DNA of 64,000 nt from Rubrimonas cliftonensis (GTDB lineage: Bacteria > Pseudomonadota > Alphaproteobacteria > Rhodobacterales > Rhodobacteraceae): contig NZ_FNQM01000009.1 of the NCBI RefSeq assembly GCF_900107585.1, positions 1-64,000 of the forward strand, read 5' to 3'. The translations under genes were made by a program, and so were the position numbers. The notes under the pieces are model-generated. The model made no database searches and was not told the DNA's origin. It was given only the letters and a program-made list of their open reading frames with translations. This document shows, in pieces, positions 1 to 6,977 of the stretch (position 1 is the first letter of the stretch; each line of letters opens with the position of its first letter).

Positions 1-234
1 GCCTGCGTCGCCTTTGCCGCCCGCGTTGCTGGCGCCGCCTGCGTCGCCTTTGCCGCCCGCGTTGCTGGCGCCGCCCGCGTCGCCTTTGCCGCCCGCGTTG
101 CTGGCGCCGCCTGCGTCGCCTTTGCCGCCCGAGTTGCCTTTGCCGCCCGCGTTGCTGGCGCCGCCCGCGTCGCCTTTGCCGCCCGCGTTGCTGGCGCCGC
201 CCGCGTCGCCTTTGCCGCCCGCGTTGCTGGCGCC
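1..234 (-). repeat. 36-bp in-frame tandem repeat in the FecR-domain gene
   Basis: About six and a half copies of a 36-base unit lie head to tail at 1-36, 37-72, 73-108, 109-162 (one unit plus an 18-base partial copy), 163-198 and 199-234. Copies differ by single bases such as gcctgc versus gcccgc. The period is a multiple of three, so length changes keep the reading frame and only add or remove blocks of 12 residues (GGASNAGGKGDA). The array probably continues beyond the left edge. There are no unique spacers between units, so this is not a CRISPR array. Confidence 0.93.
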
Positions 235-1164
235 GCCGTTGCTGCTGGCGGGGCCGCCCGTGCCCGCGCTGCTGCGGCTGGCGCCTCCGGCGTATCCGCC
301 CTCGACTGCGGAGCTTCGATCGCCGGCGGAATCAGAGCGGTCGGATGATTGCGAATCCCCGTCGCCGGACCCGCCGCCATATCCCGAACCCGAGCCGCCG
401 CCGGACGCCCCCGCCGTCGATCCGCCGCCGGTGGCGGCCGAGCCGGACGCGGCCGCTCCCGAGGAGGACGCGGCGTCGGCGCTTGCGGCGCTTGCCGCGC
501 TCCGGCCGGCGGCCGCCGCCGCAGTCGCCGCGGCGGCCCGACCCGACGGGGCCGAGCTTGCGCCCGCATAGGAGCCGGGCTGCGCGCGACCCTCGCTGAC
601 CGACACGCCTCGGCCGCCGTCGACGCTCTCCGCCCGATTCCCCTCCGCCACGTCCCGCGAGGCGCCGGAAGGCGTCGAGACCGAGACGACGCCCGAGAAG
701 ACGTCGACGCGCGCGCTCTCCGCCGTCGCATCGACCGTGAAGCCGGTGCCCTTCACGACCGTCGTCAGGCTGGGCGTCACGACGGTGAAGCGCCCGGCCG
801 CGCGCTTGCCGACCTCGAAGGTGACGCGGCCGACCGGCTGCTCCACCACCTCGTCCACCGCCCCGCCCGTCAGCTCCACGCGTGTGTCGGCTGCGATCTC
901 CATGGCGTCGAAGCCTTTGGCGAGCAGCGCGAAGCCGCCCGGACCGGTGCGCACCTGCGCGCCCACGGGCAGAACCTTCAGCGCCGCCACGGGCGCCCAT
1001 CGCGCATTCGGACCGGGCGCCAGAACCTCGACCGGCCCCTCGGCCTTCAGCACCGCCCAGCCATCCTCCGCCGGCGCCGGCAGCGACGACAGCAGGAGGA
1101 ACCCGACCGCGAGCGCGCTCCGGCGCAGGCCGCGCAACGCCGGCCGGTGACGCGTCACGTTCAT
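1..1164 (-). CDS. FecR-domain secreted protein with Gly-rich repeats (C-terminus outside window)
   Basis: An open frame of 388 codons starts at ATG 1164, with a GAGG ribosome site six bases upstream, and runs off the left edge without a stop. Residues 1-32 look like a Sec signal peptide: a basic N-terminus, a Leu/Val core, then A-P-A before Glu33. Residues about 40-165 match a FecR-type domain, with the segments VGAQVRTGPGGFALL and TVVTPSLTTVVKGTGFTV. FecR domains occur in the periplasmic iron-signalling FecR and, more widely, in exported structural or binding proteins. No sigma factor or TonB receptor is visible here, so an iron-signalling role is not supported. From residue about 200 the chain is low-complexity Ala/Ser/Gly, and residues 311-388 are near-perfect 12-residue repeats of the type GGASNAGGKGDA. 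I infer a surface or envelope protein with a flexible repetitive tail of unknown total length. Confidence 0.8.
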   Translation of the reverse strand, partial: MNVTRHRPALRGLRRSALAVGFLLLSSLPAPAEDGWAVLKAEGPVEVLAPGPNARWAPVAALKVLPVGAQVRTGPGGFALLAKGFDAMEIAADTRVELTGGAVDEVVEQPVGRVTFEVGKRAAGRFTVVTPSLTTVVKGTGFTVDATAESARVDVFSGVVSVSTPSGASRDVAEGNRAESVDGGRGVSVSEGRAQPGSYAGASSAPSGRAAAATAAAAAGRSAASAASADAASSSGAAASGSAATGGGSTAGASGGGSGSGYGGGSGDGDSQSSDRSDSAGDRSSAVEGGYAGGASRSSAGTGGPASSNGGASNAGGKGDAGGASNAGGKGDAGGASNAGGKGNSGGKGDAGGASNAGGKGDAGGASNAGGKGDAGGASNAGGKGDAG

Positions 1165-1346
1165 GAAGTGCCTCGCAGTCGGTGTCATCTCGACCACCAT
1201 TCTTCGGACTGCGGGGCTTCGATTCGGTGAACGCTGGGTCCAGCCGCGCGCCTCGGCCGGATGCGGCTCCTGCGCCCGGTCCGATGGCCCTGATACGTGG
1301 GAGAATGCGGAGACGTCCGCCGGAGCCGGCGATCAGCGCGGTCGGA

Positions 1347-1526
1347 TCAACCGTCGCGCCGCTCGCGAAGCGACTTCAGCAGGGCATGTTTTTTCTTCTG
1401 CAAATCGGCGCCGGACTTCGCCATGACCTCTGACATCGAGTATCTTCTGTTGTCGCATCGCTCCATCAGCGCCTTTATCTGGCTGAATTCGATGTCAAGG
1501 TCGATCAGTATGCCGAGTTCGTCCAC
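1347..1526 (-). CDS. Small hypothetical protein, 59 residues (GTG start)
   Basis: A short frame with protein-like composition starts at GTG 1526 and ends in TGA at 1347. It reads VDELGILIDLDIEF, then a Lys/Arg-rich second half ending LLKSLRERRDG. It would be a charged, probably helical cytoplasmic protein. I recognise no family. It lies in the same reading frame as the 80-residue gene upstream (stop at 1599-1601), with 24 sense codons between that TAA and this GTG. The pair is therefore either two small genes or one gene interrupted by a stop. No ATG lies between the TAA and the GTG, and no strong ribosome site is visible, so the start is uncertain. The DNA is clearly less GC-rich than its surroundings. 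Confidence 0.42.
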   Translation of the reverse strand: MDELGILIDLDIEFSQIKALMERCDNRRYSMSEVMAKSGADLQKKKHALLKSLRERRDG

Positions 1527-1598
1527 ATGGTTTGTGATGTTGACGATGTCGGATTGTCTGCCTGCTGAATGCCCATGTCTGTAGTCTCGTATACTAAT

Positions 1599-1841
1599 TT
1601 ACAACGAGTATTCGTCATGTCTGCCGATTGCGTCCTTCCCCAGTTTGTTCCAGTAGAAGAGGGGCGGTCGCGCCGTCGCCACGAGGACGTCGATCAGGTG
1701 CTGGGTGTTATATTTGACGAAAGTGCCGTATCCGAAGGTGATCGGGGCATTCCGCGGTTTCCGGTTCATCTGTGATACGAAGCTGGGCGGCGGCGGCGTG
1801 TCCACGATCTCGAAGTCGTCCAGGTCGGAGTCGTCTGGCAT
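1599..1841 (-). CDS. Small hypothetical protein, 80 residues
   Basis: An 80-codon frame starts at ATG 1841 with an AGGAA ribosome site about eight bases upstream and ends in TAA at 1599. The N-terminus is acidic and Pro-rich (MPDDSDLDDFEIVDTPPPP). It is followed by a compact aromatic/basic part containing ITFGYGTFVKYNT and ARPPLFYWNKLGKD. I see no signal peptide, membrane segment or known motif. Codon use includes rare AT-ending codons (ata, tta, aat) that are almost absent from neighbouring genes, which suggests recent acquisition or weak selection. The frame continues in phase past the TAA into the next small frame, so an originally longer gene split by a nonsense mutation is possible. Function unknown. 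Confidence 0.5.
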   Translation of the reverse strand: MPDDSDLDDFEIVDTPPPPSFVSQMNRKPRNAPITFGYGTFVKYNTQHLIDVLVATARPPLFYWNKLGKDAIGRHDEYSL

Positions 1842-2017
1842 GGTTCGGGTTCCTGGGGCTGGCGCGCGCCTGCGCGACGGCCGCGCGGGAGATCTCGCGG
1901 CGCCGCAGCGCCGACGGGCGTTCGAGGCGATCGGCGACCGCGGCGCACGCGGTCGGCCCGTCCCGACTGGCGGACGCCGGGATCGTGCGCGATCAGGGTT
2001 AACGAGATGCCGTCGCG

Positions 2018-2058
2018 CCGCGGGCCCCTCCCGCGGACCGGCGGCGGCGGCCGCCGCC
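2018..2058. terminator. GC-rich hairpins in the 1842-2082 gap
   Basis: Two strong inverted repeats lie 25-65 bases past the stop of the leftward polyferredoxin gene: CCGCGGG / CCCGCGG at 2018-2036 with a 5-base loop, and a perfect palindrome ggcggcgg/ccgccgcc at 2043-2058. Neither is followed by a T-run on either strand. They may act as a rho-dependent end or an RNA-stabilising structure. I see nothing else in this gap. Confidence 0.3.
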
Positions 2059-2082
2059 CTCCGGCTCGGGCCGCAGGCCGCG

Positions 2083-4116
2083 TCAGTCGTCCAGCTTGCG
2101 TTCCGCCTCCCGCGCGGCGCGTTCCGCGAGGTCGTCGTCGGTGGTGCGCATCCGGGGCCGGTCGGCGAGGCGGAAGGGCGAGTTCTCGCTGTGATACTGC
2201 GCGCGAACGCGGCAGTCGTCGCACATCCGGATCAGCCGCGCATTGTCGGACTGCGTGAACATCCAATGCTTGCCGGAGAGCTTCTCGGTGATGCGCTCGA
2301 TCGTCGACTTCACGCCGAACAGCGCCCCGCATTCGATGCAGGCGAAGGGCTCCTCCTCATGGAGCGTCCGCGGCGACAGCGCGGCGTTGGAGAGGTCCAT
2401 GCGCGGCTCCAGCGTGATCGCGCGTTCCGGGCAGGCGGCGGCGCATATGCCGCACTGGACGCAGGCCTCCTCCTGGAAGCGCAGCTCGGGTCGGTCGGGG
2501 TTGTCCATCAGCGCGCCCGTGGGGCAGAGCGAGACGCAGGCGAGGCACAGCGTGCAGGCGTCGGTGTTCACGAGCACCGCGCCATAGGGGGCGCCCTGAG
2601 GCAGGGGGATGACGCGGTCGGGCTCCGGGCTGAGCCCCTTGGCGACGAGGCGCGCGACCTGGCGGCGCCCGCCCATCGGCAGGACGGGTTCGACGCCGAG
2701 CGCGGCGGGCGCGGCGGCCCAGAGTTCGGCCTCCAGCGCGTCGGGCTCGGCAGGCCGGATGCGGCGGATGCGGCCGGGCGCGCCGGCGCCGGCGGCGATG
2801 GCCTCGGCCAGCGCGGTCTGCGGGGCGAGGGCGGAGAGATCGGTGCGTGGGCCCTCCGCGACGATCGCCTCGCGAAAACCCACGCCGAGCGCGGCGAGCG
2901 CCTCGGCGTGCCCGAACCCCTCGACCTCGGCGACCTCCAGCGGAATGACGTCCGCCGGCAGGCCGCGCCCGAAGCGCGCCGAGAGGCGCAGGAGCTCCGC
3001 GCCGTGCTCGGCGTCGACCACCAGCAGGCGCGGCGCTTCGCCGCCCCCTGCGCGGAAGGCGTCTGCGAGGGTGCGCAGCCGGCGGTGCAGGTGCTCCAGC
3101 GGCGGGTCGTCGTAGGCGACCGCCCCGGTGGGGCAGACGGCGGCGCAGGCGCCGCAGCCGGCGCACACCATCGGGTCGATCTTCACGCTGTCGCCGTCCG
3201 GCGCGATGGCGCTGGTGGGGCAGACGTCGAGACAGCGGGTGCAGCCGGTCTTGCGCGCCCGCGAATGCGCGCAGATCTCGGGCGTGAGCCGCACATGGAG
3301 CGTCTTCTCGAAGGCGCCGACGAGCTGGGCCGCGTCGAACAGCGCGCGCGCCACCGCCGCGGGGTCGCGCGGGTCGGCCCTCAGATAGCCGTCGCGCTTG
3401 TGGGCGGCGGGAAAGAGCGGCGCCGCCCCCGACAGATCCACGATCACGTCGCAGGTCGAGCGCGCGCCGTCCTTCGCCGGCTCGAAGCCGAGCGCGCCGC
3501 GACCGCCCGGAACCGCCGGGGCGTAGCCGTCGACGGTGACGGAAAAGCCGGCGAAGGCGCCGCTGGCGGCGACGACGCGGCCGAGCGCGAGGTCGACGCC
3601 GGCCTTCGGCGGCGAGATCGCCTCCGCCGCGCAGAGCAGGCAGGTGACGGAGAGCGTCTCGGAGAGCCTCTCGGCCGCTTCCACGGCTTCGAGGCCGCTT
3701 CCAAGCACGAGGCACACGCCCTCGGAGGCGACGTCCAGGGCGGGGGCGGGCGGCCTGGCGAGCATTCCCTCCGCCAGCAGCGCCGCCATCTTCGGCCCGG
3801 CGTCGGCGGCCGCGTCGGACCATCCCGCCCGGTCCCGGATGTCGATGCAGGAAAGCGCCGGCGCGGCCCCGGCCTCCGCGGCGACGTCCTCGGCGAGCGC
3901 GGCGAAGGTCTCTGCCTCCTGCCCGCAGGCGACGACGACGCGACGGCCCGACGTCGGCGCTTCCGCGAGCGCAGCGCGCGCGACATGGGCCTCGCCCCGG
4001 CAGAGCGCCGTGCAGCGCGGCCGCGCCTCGGCCCCGACCGCCGCGCCGAGCGCCGCGGCGTCGGGGTCCATCGACCCGAGGCAGTCGCAGGACAGCAACA
4101 GCGGCGCGTCGGCCAT
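2083..4116 (-). CDS. Polyferredoxin-like 4Fe-4S protein of the formate dehydrogenase locus
   Basis: This 677-residue protein carries four ferredoxin-type cysteine clusters in two pairs: CTRCLDVCP and CAGCGACAAVCP (residues about 292-329), then CTLCLACVSLCP and CVQCGICAAACP (about 521-562). A further CIEC...CDDC pair (about 593 and 632) could bind another cluster or zinc. The N-terminal 270 residues hold a Gly-rich nucleotide-binding-like stretch (CLVLGSGLEAVEAAERL). There is no signal peptide, so it should act in the cytoplasm. Such proteins regularly sit beside FDH3-type formate dehydrogenase genes; they are thought to help electron transfer or enzyme maturation, but this is not proven. I chose ATG 4116 because GGGAGG sits seven bases upstream; an upstream TTG-type extension has no such site. 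It is divergent from the DUF3305 gene, 92 bases away. Confidence 0.85.
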   Translation of the reverse strand: MADAPLLLSCDCLGSMDPDAAALGAAVGAEARPRCTALCRGEAHVARAALAEAPTSGRRVVVACGQEAETFAALAEDVAAEAGAAPALSCIDIRDRAGWSDAAADAGPKMAALLAEGMLARPPAPALDVASEGVCLVLGSGLEAVEAAERLSETLSVTCLLCAAEAISPPKAGVDLALGRVVAASGAFAGFSVTVDGYAPAVPGGRGALGFEPAKDGARSTCDVIVDLSGAAPLFPAAHKRDGYLRADPRDPAAVARALFDAAQLVGAFEKTLHVRLTPEICAHSRARKTGCTRCLDVCPTSAIAPDGDSVKIDPMVCAGCGACAAVCPTGAVAYDDPPLEHLHRRLRTLADAFRAGGGEAPRLLVVDAEHGAELLRLSARFGRGLPADVIPLEVAEVEGFGHAEALAALGVGFREAIVAEGPRTDLSALAPQTALAEAIAAGAGAPGRIRRIRPAEPDALEAELWAAAPAALGVEPVLPMGGRRQVARLVAKGLSPEPDRVIPLPQGAPYGAVLVNTDACTLCLACVSLCPTGALMDNPDRPELRFQEEACVQCGICAAACPERAITLEPRMDLSNAALSPRTLHEEEPFACIECGALFGVKSTIERITEKLSGKHWMFTQSDNARLIRMCDDCRVRAQYHSENSPFRLADRPRMRTTDDDLAERAAREAERKLDD

Positions 4117-4208
4117 GGCGAAACCTCCCGGCTGCGCCCGGTCAAGCGGGCGTCTTGCGTTTCGACGCGGGACCATATGAGTTTGTCGGGGAATTGCGAG
4201 AGGGCTGC

Positions 4209-4898
4209 ATGACGGTCGAGCGAGAAAGCGGCGGGAGGCCGGAGGGCGCGGCGGGCGAGGCGCCGGGCGAGGGTTTCGACGAGCGGCTGGTCGCGATTCC
4301 GGTCGGTGTCGTCGTGCGCCGCACGCCCGGCGTCACGCGCTGGGCGCGCTGGAGCTGGCGCGCGGTGGCGGTGCTGCCCGGCGCGGCGCCGGCGGACTGG
4401 CGGGAGCTCAGGCGCGAAGGCGAGGCCGTCGAGTATCACGCCGCCACGGTCGAGCTGGAGCTGCACCGCGCCCTGACCGAGGGCTACCGCATCTCGCTCG
4501 CGATGACGCCGCCGAAGGTGCATGTCGTGCTGCACCCGGAGCCGGTGGGGGACGGCGGGTTCCCGTGGCGCGTCCACGGCGTGACGGCCTCCGCCCATGA
4601 GGCGCTCGACCGCCACGAGAGCGGCGAGGAGATGCTGGAGCCGGTGCCGATGCCGCCCGGGCTGGAGGCGTGGATCCGCGCCTTCTGCGACCGGCATCAC
4701 CGGGAGCAGCCGTTCCTCAAGCGCCAGCGCGTCCCGCACGCGCCGCTGGCGGAGGACGGCGTGGGCGACGCGCGGGTGCGGCAGCTGGCCGACGTCTATC
4801 GCGCTCCCGGGACGGTCAAGGCCGGCGCGCTGAAGCCCGCCCCCTTGAAGCCGGGGCCGCTCGGGCCGCGGCGGGGCGACGGGGAGACGACGCATTGA
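4209..4898 (+). CDS. DUF3305 domain protein
   Basis: The 229-residue product matches DUF3305 proteins, which are found next to DUF3306 and formate dehydrogenase genes. Recognisable segments are the N-terminal RRTPGVTRWARWSWRAVAVL, the central VEYHAATVELELHR, and PPKVHVVLHP. It has no signal peptide or membrane span and is likely a soluble accessory or maturation factor; its molecular job is unknown. ATG 4209 is preceded by GAGAGG and is preferred over an upstream in-frame TTG at 4155, which has no ribosome site. Its stop overlaps the TTG start of the DUF3306 gene by four bases, so the two are translationally coupled. The Lys/Pro-rich C-terminus looks disordered. Confidence 0.85.
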   Translation: MTVERESGGRPEGAAGEAPGEGFDERLVAIPVGVVVRRTPGVTRWARWSWRAVAVLPGAAPADWRELRREGEAVEYHAATVELELHRALTEGYRISLAMTPPKVHVVLHPEPVGDGGFPWRVHGVTASAHEALDRHESGEEMLEPVPMPPGLEAWIRAFCDRHHREQPFLKRQRVPHAPLAEDGVGDARVRQLADVYRAPGTVKAGALKPAPLKPGPLGPRRGDGETTH

Positions 4899-5836
4899 GC
4901 AGGGACGGCGCGAAGGACGGCGGCGCGGTCGCCGAGGGCGGCGGGCTCTCCCGCTGGTCGCGACTGAAGGCGGAGGCGCGCGCCCGCGAGCGCTCGCGTG
5001 AGCCGTCGCCCGATGAGCAGGTCGGCCGCGTCGTCGAGGCGCCGCCGGCCGATGCGCCGGACTACGAGGCGATGCCCGACGCGGAGGCGCTGGAGGCGCT
5101 CGGCCTGCCAGACCCCGACAGCATCCGGCGCGGCGACGACGTGAAGGCCTTTCTGGCGGCGCGCGTGCCGGCGCGGCTCAGGGCGCGGGCGCTGCGGTCG
5201 ATGTGGCGGTCCGACCCGGTGTTCGCGGTGCTCGACGGGCTGAACGACTACGACGAGGACTTCACGTCGATGGGGGCCGGGCCGGTCTCGACGCTCTACC
5301 AGGTCGGCCGCGGGTTCCTCCGCGAAGAGGAGACCGGCCGGGGCCGAAAGGCCGCCGAGGCGGAGGCGGAGGCGGCGGCCGGGGCGGACGCGGATGCCGG
5401 GGCGGGCCCCGAAACGCCGCCGGATCGCTCGGAGGAGGCCGCCCGCGAGGAGGGCGCGGTCGAGGGCCCGACCGCGACCGTCGGCCGCGCTCCGGCCGCC
5501 GGAGAGGAGGCCGGAGCCGCGGCGGACGCGCCGTCCTTTGGCGCGGGCGCGACTGCCGGGCTCGTCCGCGACGATGACGGCGAGGGGCGCCCGAGCGACG
5601 CGCCCGGGCGCGGCGGGACGCTGGGGGCCGGGATGTCCCGAACCGCGGCCGCGGGGCCGGCGGCGCCTGTCGCCGACGCCGAAACCCAGTCCGACGCCGC
5701 GATGCGCGCGCCGCCCGAGGGGAAGACTCCGCCCGGTGTGGCGGGCCGGGAGGCGTCGCCGGCGGGCGGGCCGGGGGGCGTCGCCGGCGGGCCTGCGGGG
5801 CCGCCCCGCCGCCGCCGCATGGTGTTTACAGCCTGA
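4895..5836 (+). CDS. DUF3306 domain protein with long Ala/Gly tail (TTG start)
   Basis: Translation most likely begins at TTG 4895, overlapping the DUF3305 stop (TTGA), giving 313 residues. Residues about 12-150 carry the DUF3306 core: GLSRWSRLKAEAR near the start, then LRARALRSMWRSDPVFAVLDGLNDYDEDF. Beyond residue about 150 the chain is a disordered Ala/Glu/Gly/Pro extension, longer than I would expect for the family. The family occurs only as a partner of formate dehydrogenase loci; its role is unknown but presumably lies in assembly of the enzyme. A rho-independent terminator follows 26 bases after the stop, so DUF3305-DUF3306 can form their own transcript. No ATG is available near the conserved start. 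Confidence 0.82.
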   Translation: MSRDGAKDGGAVAEGGGLSRWSRLKAEARARERSREPSPDEQVGRVVEAPPADAPDYEAMPDAEALEALGLPDPDSIRRGDDVKAFLAARVPARLRARALRSMWRSDPVFAVLDGLNDYDEDFTSMGAGPVSTLYQVGRGFLREEETGRGRKAAEAEAEAAAGADADAGAGPETPPDRSEEAAREEGAVEGPTATVGRAPAAGEEAGAAADAPSFGAGATAGLVRDDDGEGRPSDAPGRGGTLGAGMSRTAAAGPAAPVADAETQSDAAMRAPPEGKTPPGVAGREASPAGGPGGVAGGPAGPPRRRRMVFTA

Positions 5837-5861
5837 GACGCGGCCCGAGGCCGGACGGTCT

Positions 5862-5893
5862 CGCGGGATGTTCGGCATCCGCGCCATTTTTTT
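5862..5893 (+). terminator. Rho-independent terminator after DUF3306
   Basis: The stem CGCGGGATG / CATCCGCG (5862-5870 and 5876-5883, one bulged G) closes on the loop ttcgg and is followed within three bases by seven Ts at 5887-5893. This is one of very few classical intrinsic terminators in the window. It separates the DUF3305-DUF3306 unit from the torD-fdh genes. Confidence 0.8.
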
Positions 5894-5974
5894 CTTCTCG
5901 CGCGCGCCGTTCTGCCGCAATGTTCGGATCGCAACGAACGCCGTAAAAAAGGGCGTCGCATCTGGGAGGTGAAT

Positions 5975-6607
5975 TTGACCGAGGCTGCTGCGCGGGCTCA
6001 GTCGCAGGACGTCGAGGCGGACGTGTCGCCGGAAGACGTTCTTCGCGCGGATCTCTACGACTTTCTCGCCGCCCTGCTTGCGCGCCCGCCGTCTCGCGCG
6101 CTGATCGATCAGGCCGCCGCGCTCAGGGGAGAGGGCGGCGATCTCGGCGCGGCCGTCGATGCGCTGGCGCGGGTGGCGCGGGCGACGACCGAGCACGCCG
6201 CGAAGTCGGAGTTCGACGCGCTGTTCATCGGCGTCGTGCGCGGCGAGTTGCTGCCCTACGCCAGCTACTACCTCACGGGGTTCCTCAACGAGAAGCCGCT
6301 CGCGAAGCTGCGCGCCGACATGGCGCGCTTCGGCATGGAGCGCGCCGGGAACGTCCATGAGCCCGAGGACAACATCGCCTCTCTGTGCGAGATGATGGCG
6401 GGGCTGATCCGCGGCCGCTTCGGCCCGCCGGCGTCGCTCGCCGCGCAGCGCGACTTCTTCGCGACCCATCTCGGGCCCTGGGCGCGGCATTTCTTCACCG
6501 ATCTGGAGGGCGCGCAGGCGTCGGTGCTCTATGCGCCGGTCGGCGCGATCGGCAAGCAGTTCATGGACATCGAGCGCGAGGCGTTCCGCATGGAGCGCGG
6601 GAGCTGA
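5975..6607 (+). CDS. TorD-family redox enzyme maturation chaperone
   Basis: The 210-residue protein belongs to the TorD/DmsD family of cytoplasmic chaperones that bind the Tat signal of molybdoenzymes and help cofactor insertion. The signature region GELLPYASYYLTGFLNEKPL, followed by LRADMARFGM, lies around residues 88-118, and a helical C-terminus (FFATHLGPWARHFF) follows. The likely client is FdhA encoded just downstream. I chose TTG 5975 because GGGAGG lies five bases upstream; the in-frame GTG at 5969 would overlap that ribosome site. The gene follows the terminator at 5862-5893, so a promoter should lie in 5894-5968. It is followed after 43 bases by the small Tat gene. Confidence 0.9.
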   Translation: MTEAAARAQSQDVEADVSPEDVLRADLYDFLAALLARPPSRALIDQAAALRGEGGDLGAAVDALARVARATTEHAAKSEFDALFIGVVRGELLPYASYYLTGFLNEKPLAKLRADMARFGMERAGNVHEPEDNIASLCEMMAGLIRGRFGPPASLAAQRDFFATHLGPWARHFFTDLEGAQASVLYAPVGAIGKQFMDIEREAFRMERGS

Positions 6608-6650
6608 GCGCATGACGAGACCCGAAGACGCATCACGAAAGGAGCGCGCG

Positions 6651-6836
6651 ATGAGCAAGGGCGAGACCGGCGAGAGCCGGCGCAACTTCCTGAAGCTGGC
6701 GGCGACGGCCCCGGCGGCGGCTGGCGCGATGGCGCTCGGCGGCGCGGCGGAGGCGGCTCAGCCGGCTGCGGCGGCCGGCGAGGGCCTTCGGGACACCGAG
6801 CACACCCGCAAGTACTTCGAGACCGCCCGCTTCTGA
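6651..6836 (+). CDS. Small Tat-targeted protein of formate dehydrogenase loci
   Basis: A 61-residue product with a twin-arginine signal (ESRRNFLKLAATAPAAAGAMAL, motif around residues 9-15) and a short tail ending EHTRKYFETARF. It matches the small family named formate dehydrogenase region TAT target, found between torD and fdhA in many such loci. It should be exported folded or kept as a membrane-anchored peptide; its role is unknown, and a subunit or assembly partner of the enzyme is the usual guess. ATG 6651 has AAGGAG eight bases upstream and is preferred over an in-frame ATG at 6612. The 141-base gap to fdhA holds a small hairpin (TGGAGC/GCTCCA, 6945-6961) just before the fdhA ribosome site. 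Confidence 0.88.
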   Translation: MSKGETGESRRNFLKLAATAPAAAGAMALGGAAEAAQPAAAAGEGLRDTEHTRKYFETARF

Positions 6837-6977
6837 GCGGGCCGCACTGCAGGAAGGGGACGCGCCACGAACCGGCGCGGACCGAAGGCGGACGAAGCGG
6901 GCGACGGTTGCGCAAGGCCCTGACCCCGTGAAGATCAACCAAGCTGGAGCCTCGCGCTCCAAGCCAGGGAGAGCGCA

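Noticed and set aside
1-234. 36-bp repeats as a CRISPR array
   Set aside because: Units are directly joined without unique spacers and are in frame inside a coding region.
14-571. + strand frame of Pro/Leu/Ala repeats opposite the FecR gene
   Set aside because: It is the antisense reading of the Gly-rich repeat; the minus frame has a signal peptide and a recognisable domain.
1705-4212. 835-codon + strand frame opposite the polyferredoxin gene
   Set aside because: Arg/Gly/Ala-rich without motifs; the minus strand carries four clear ferredoxin cysteine groups.
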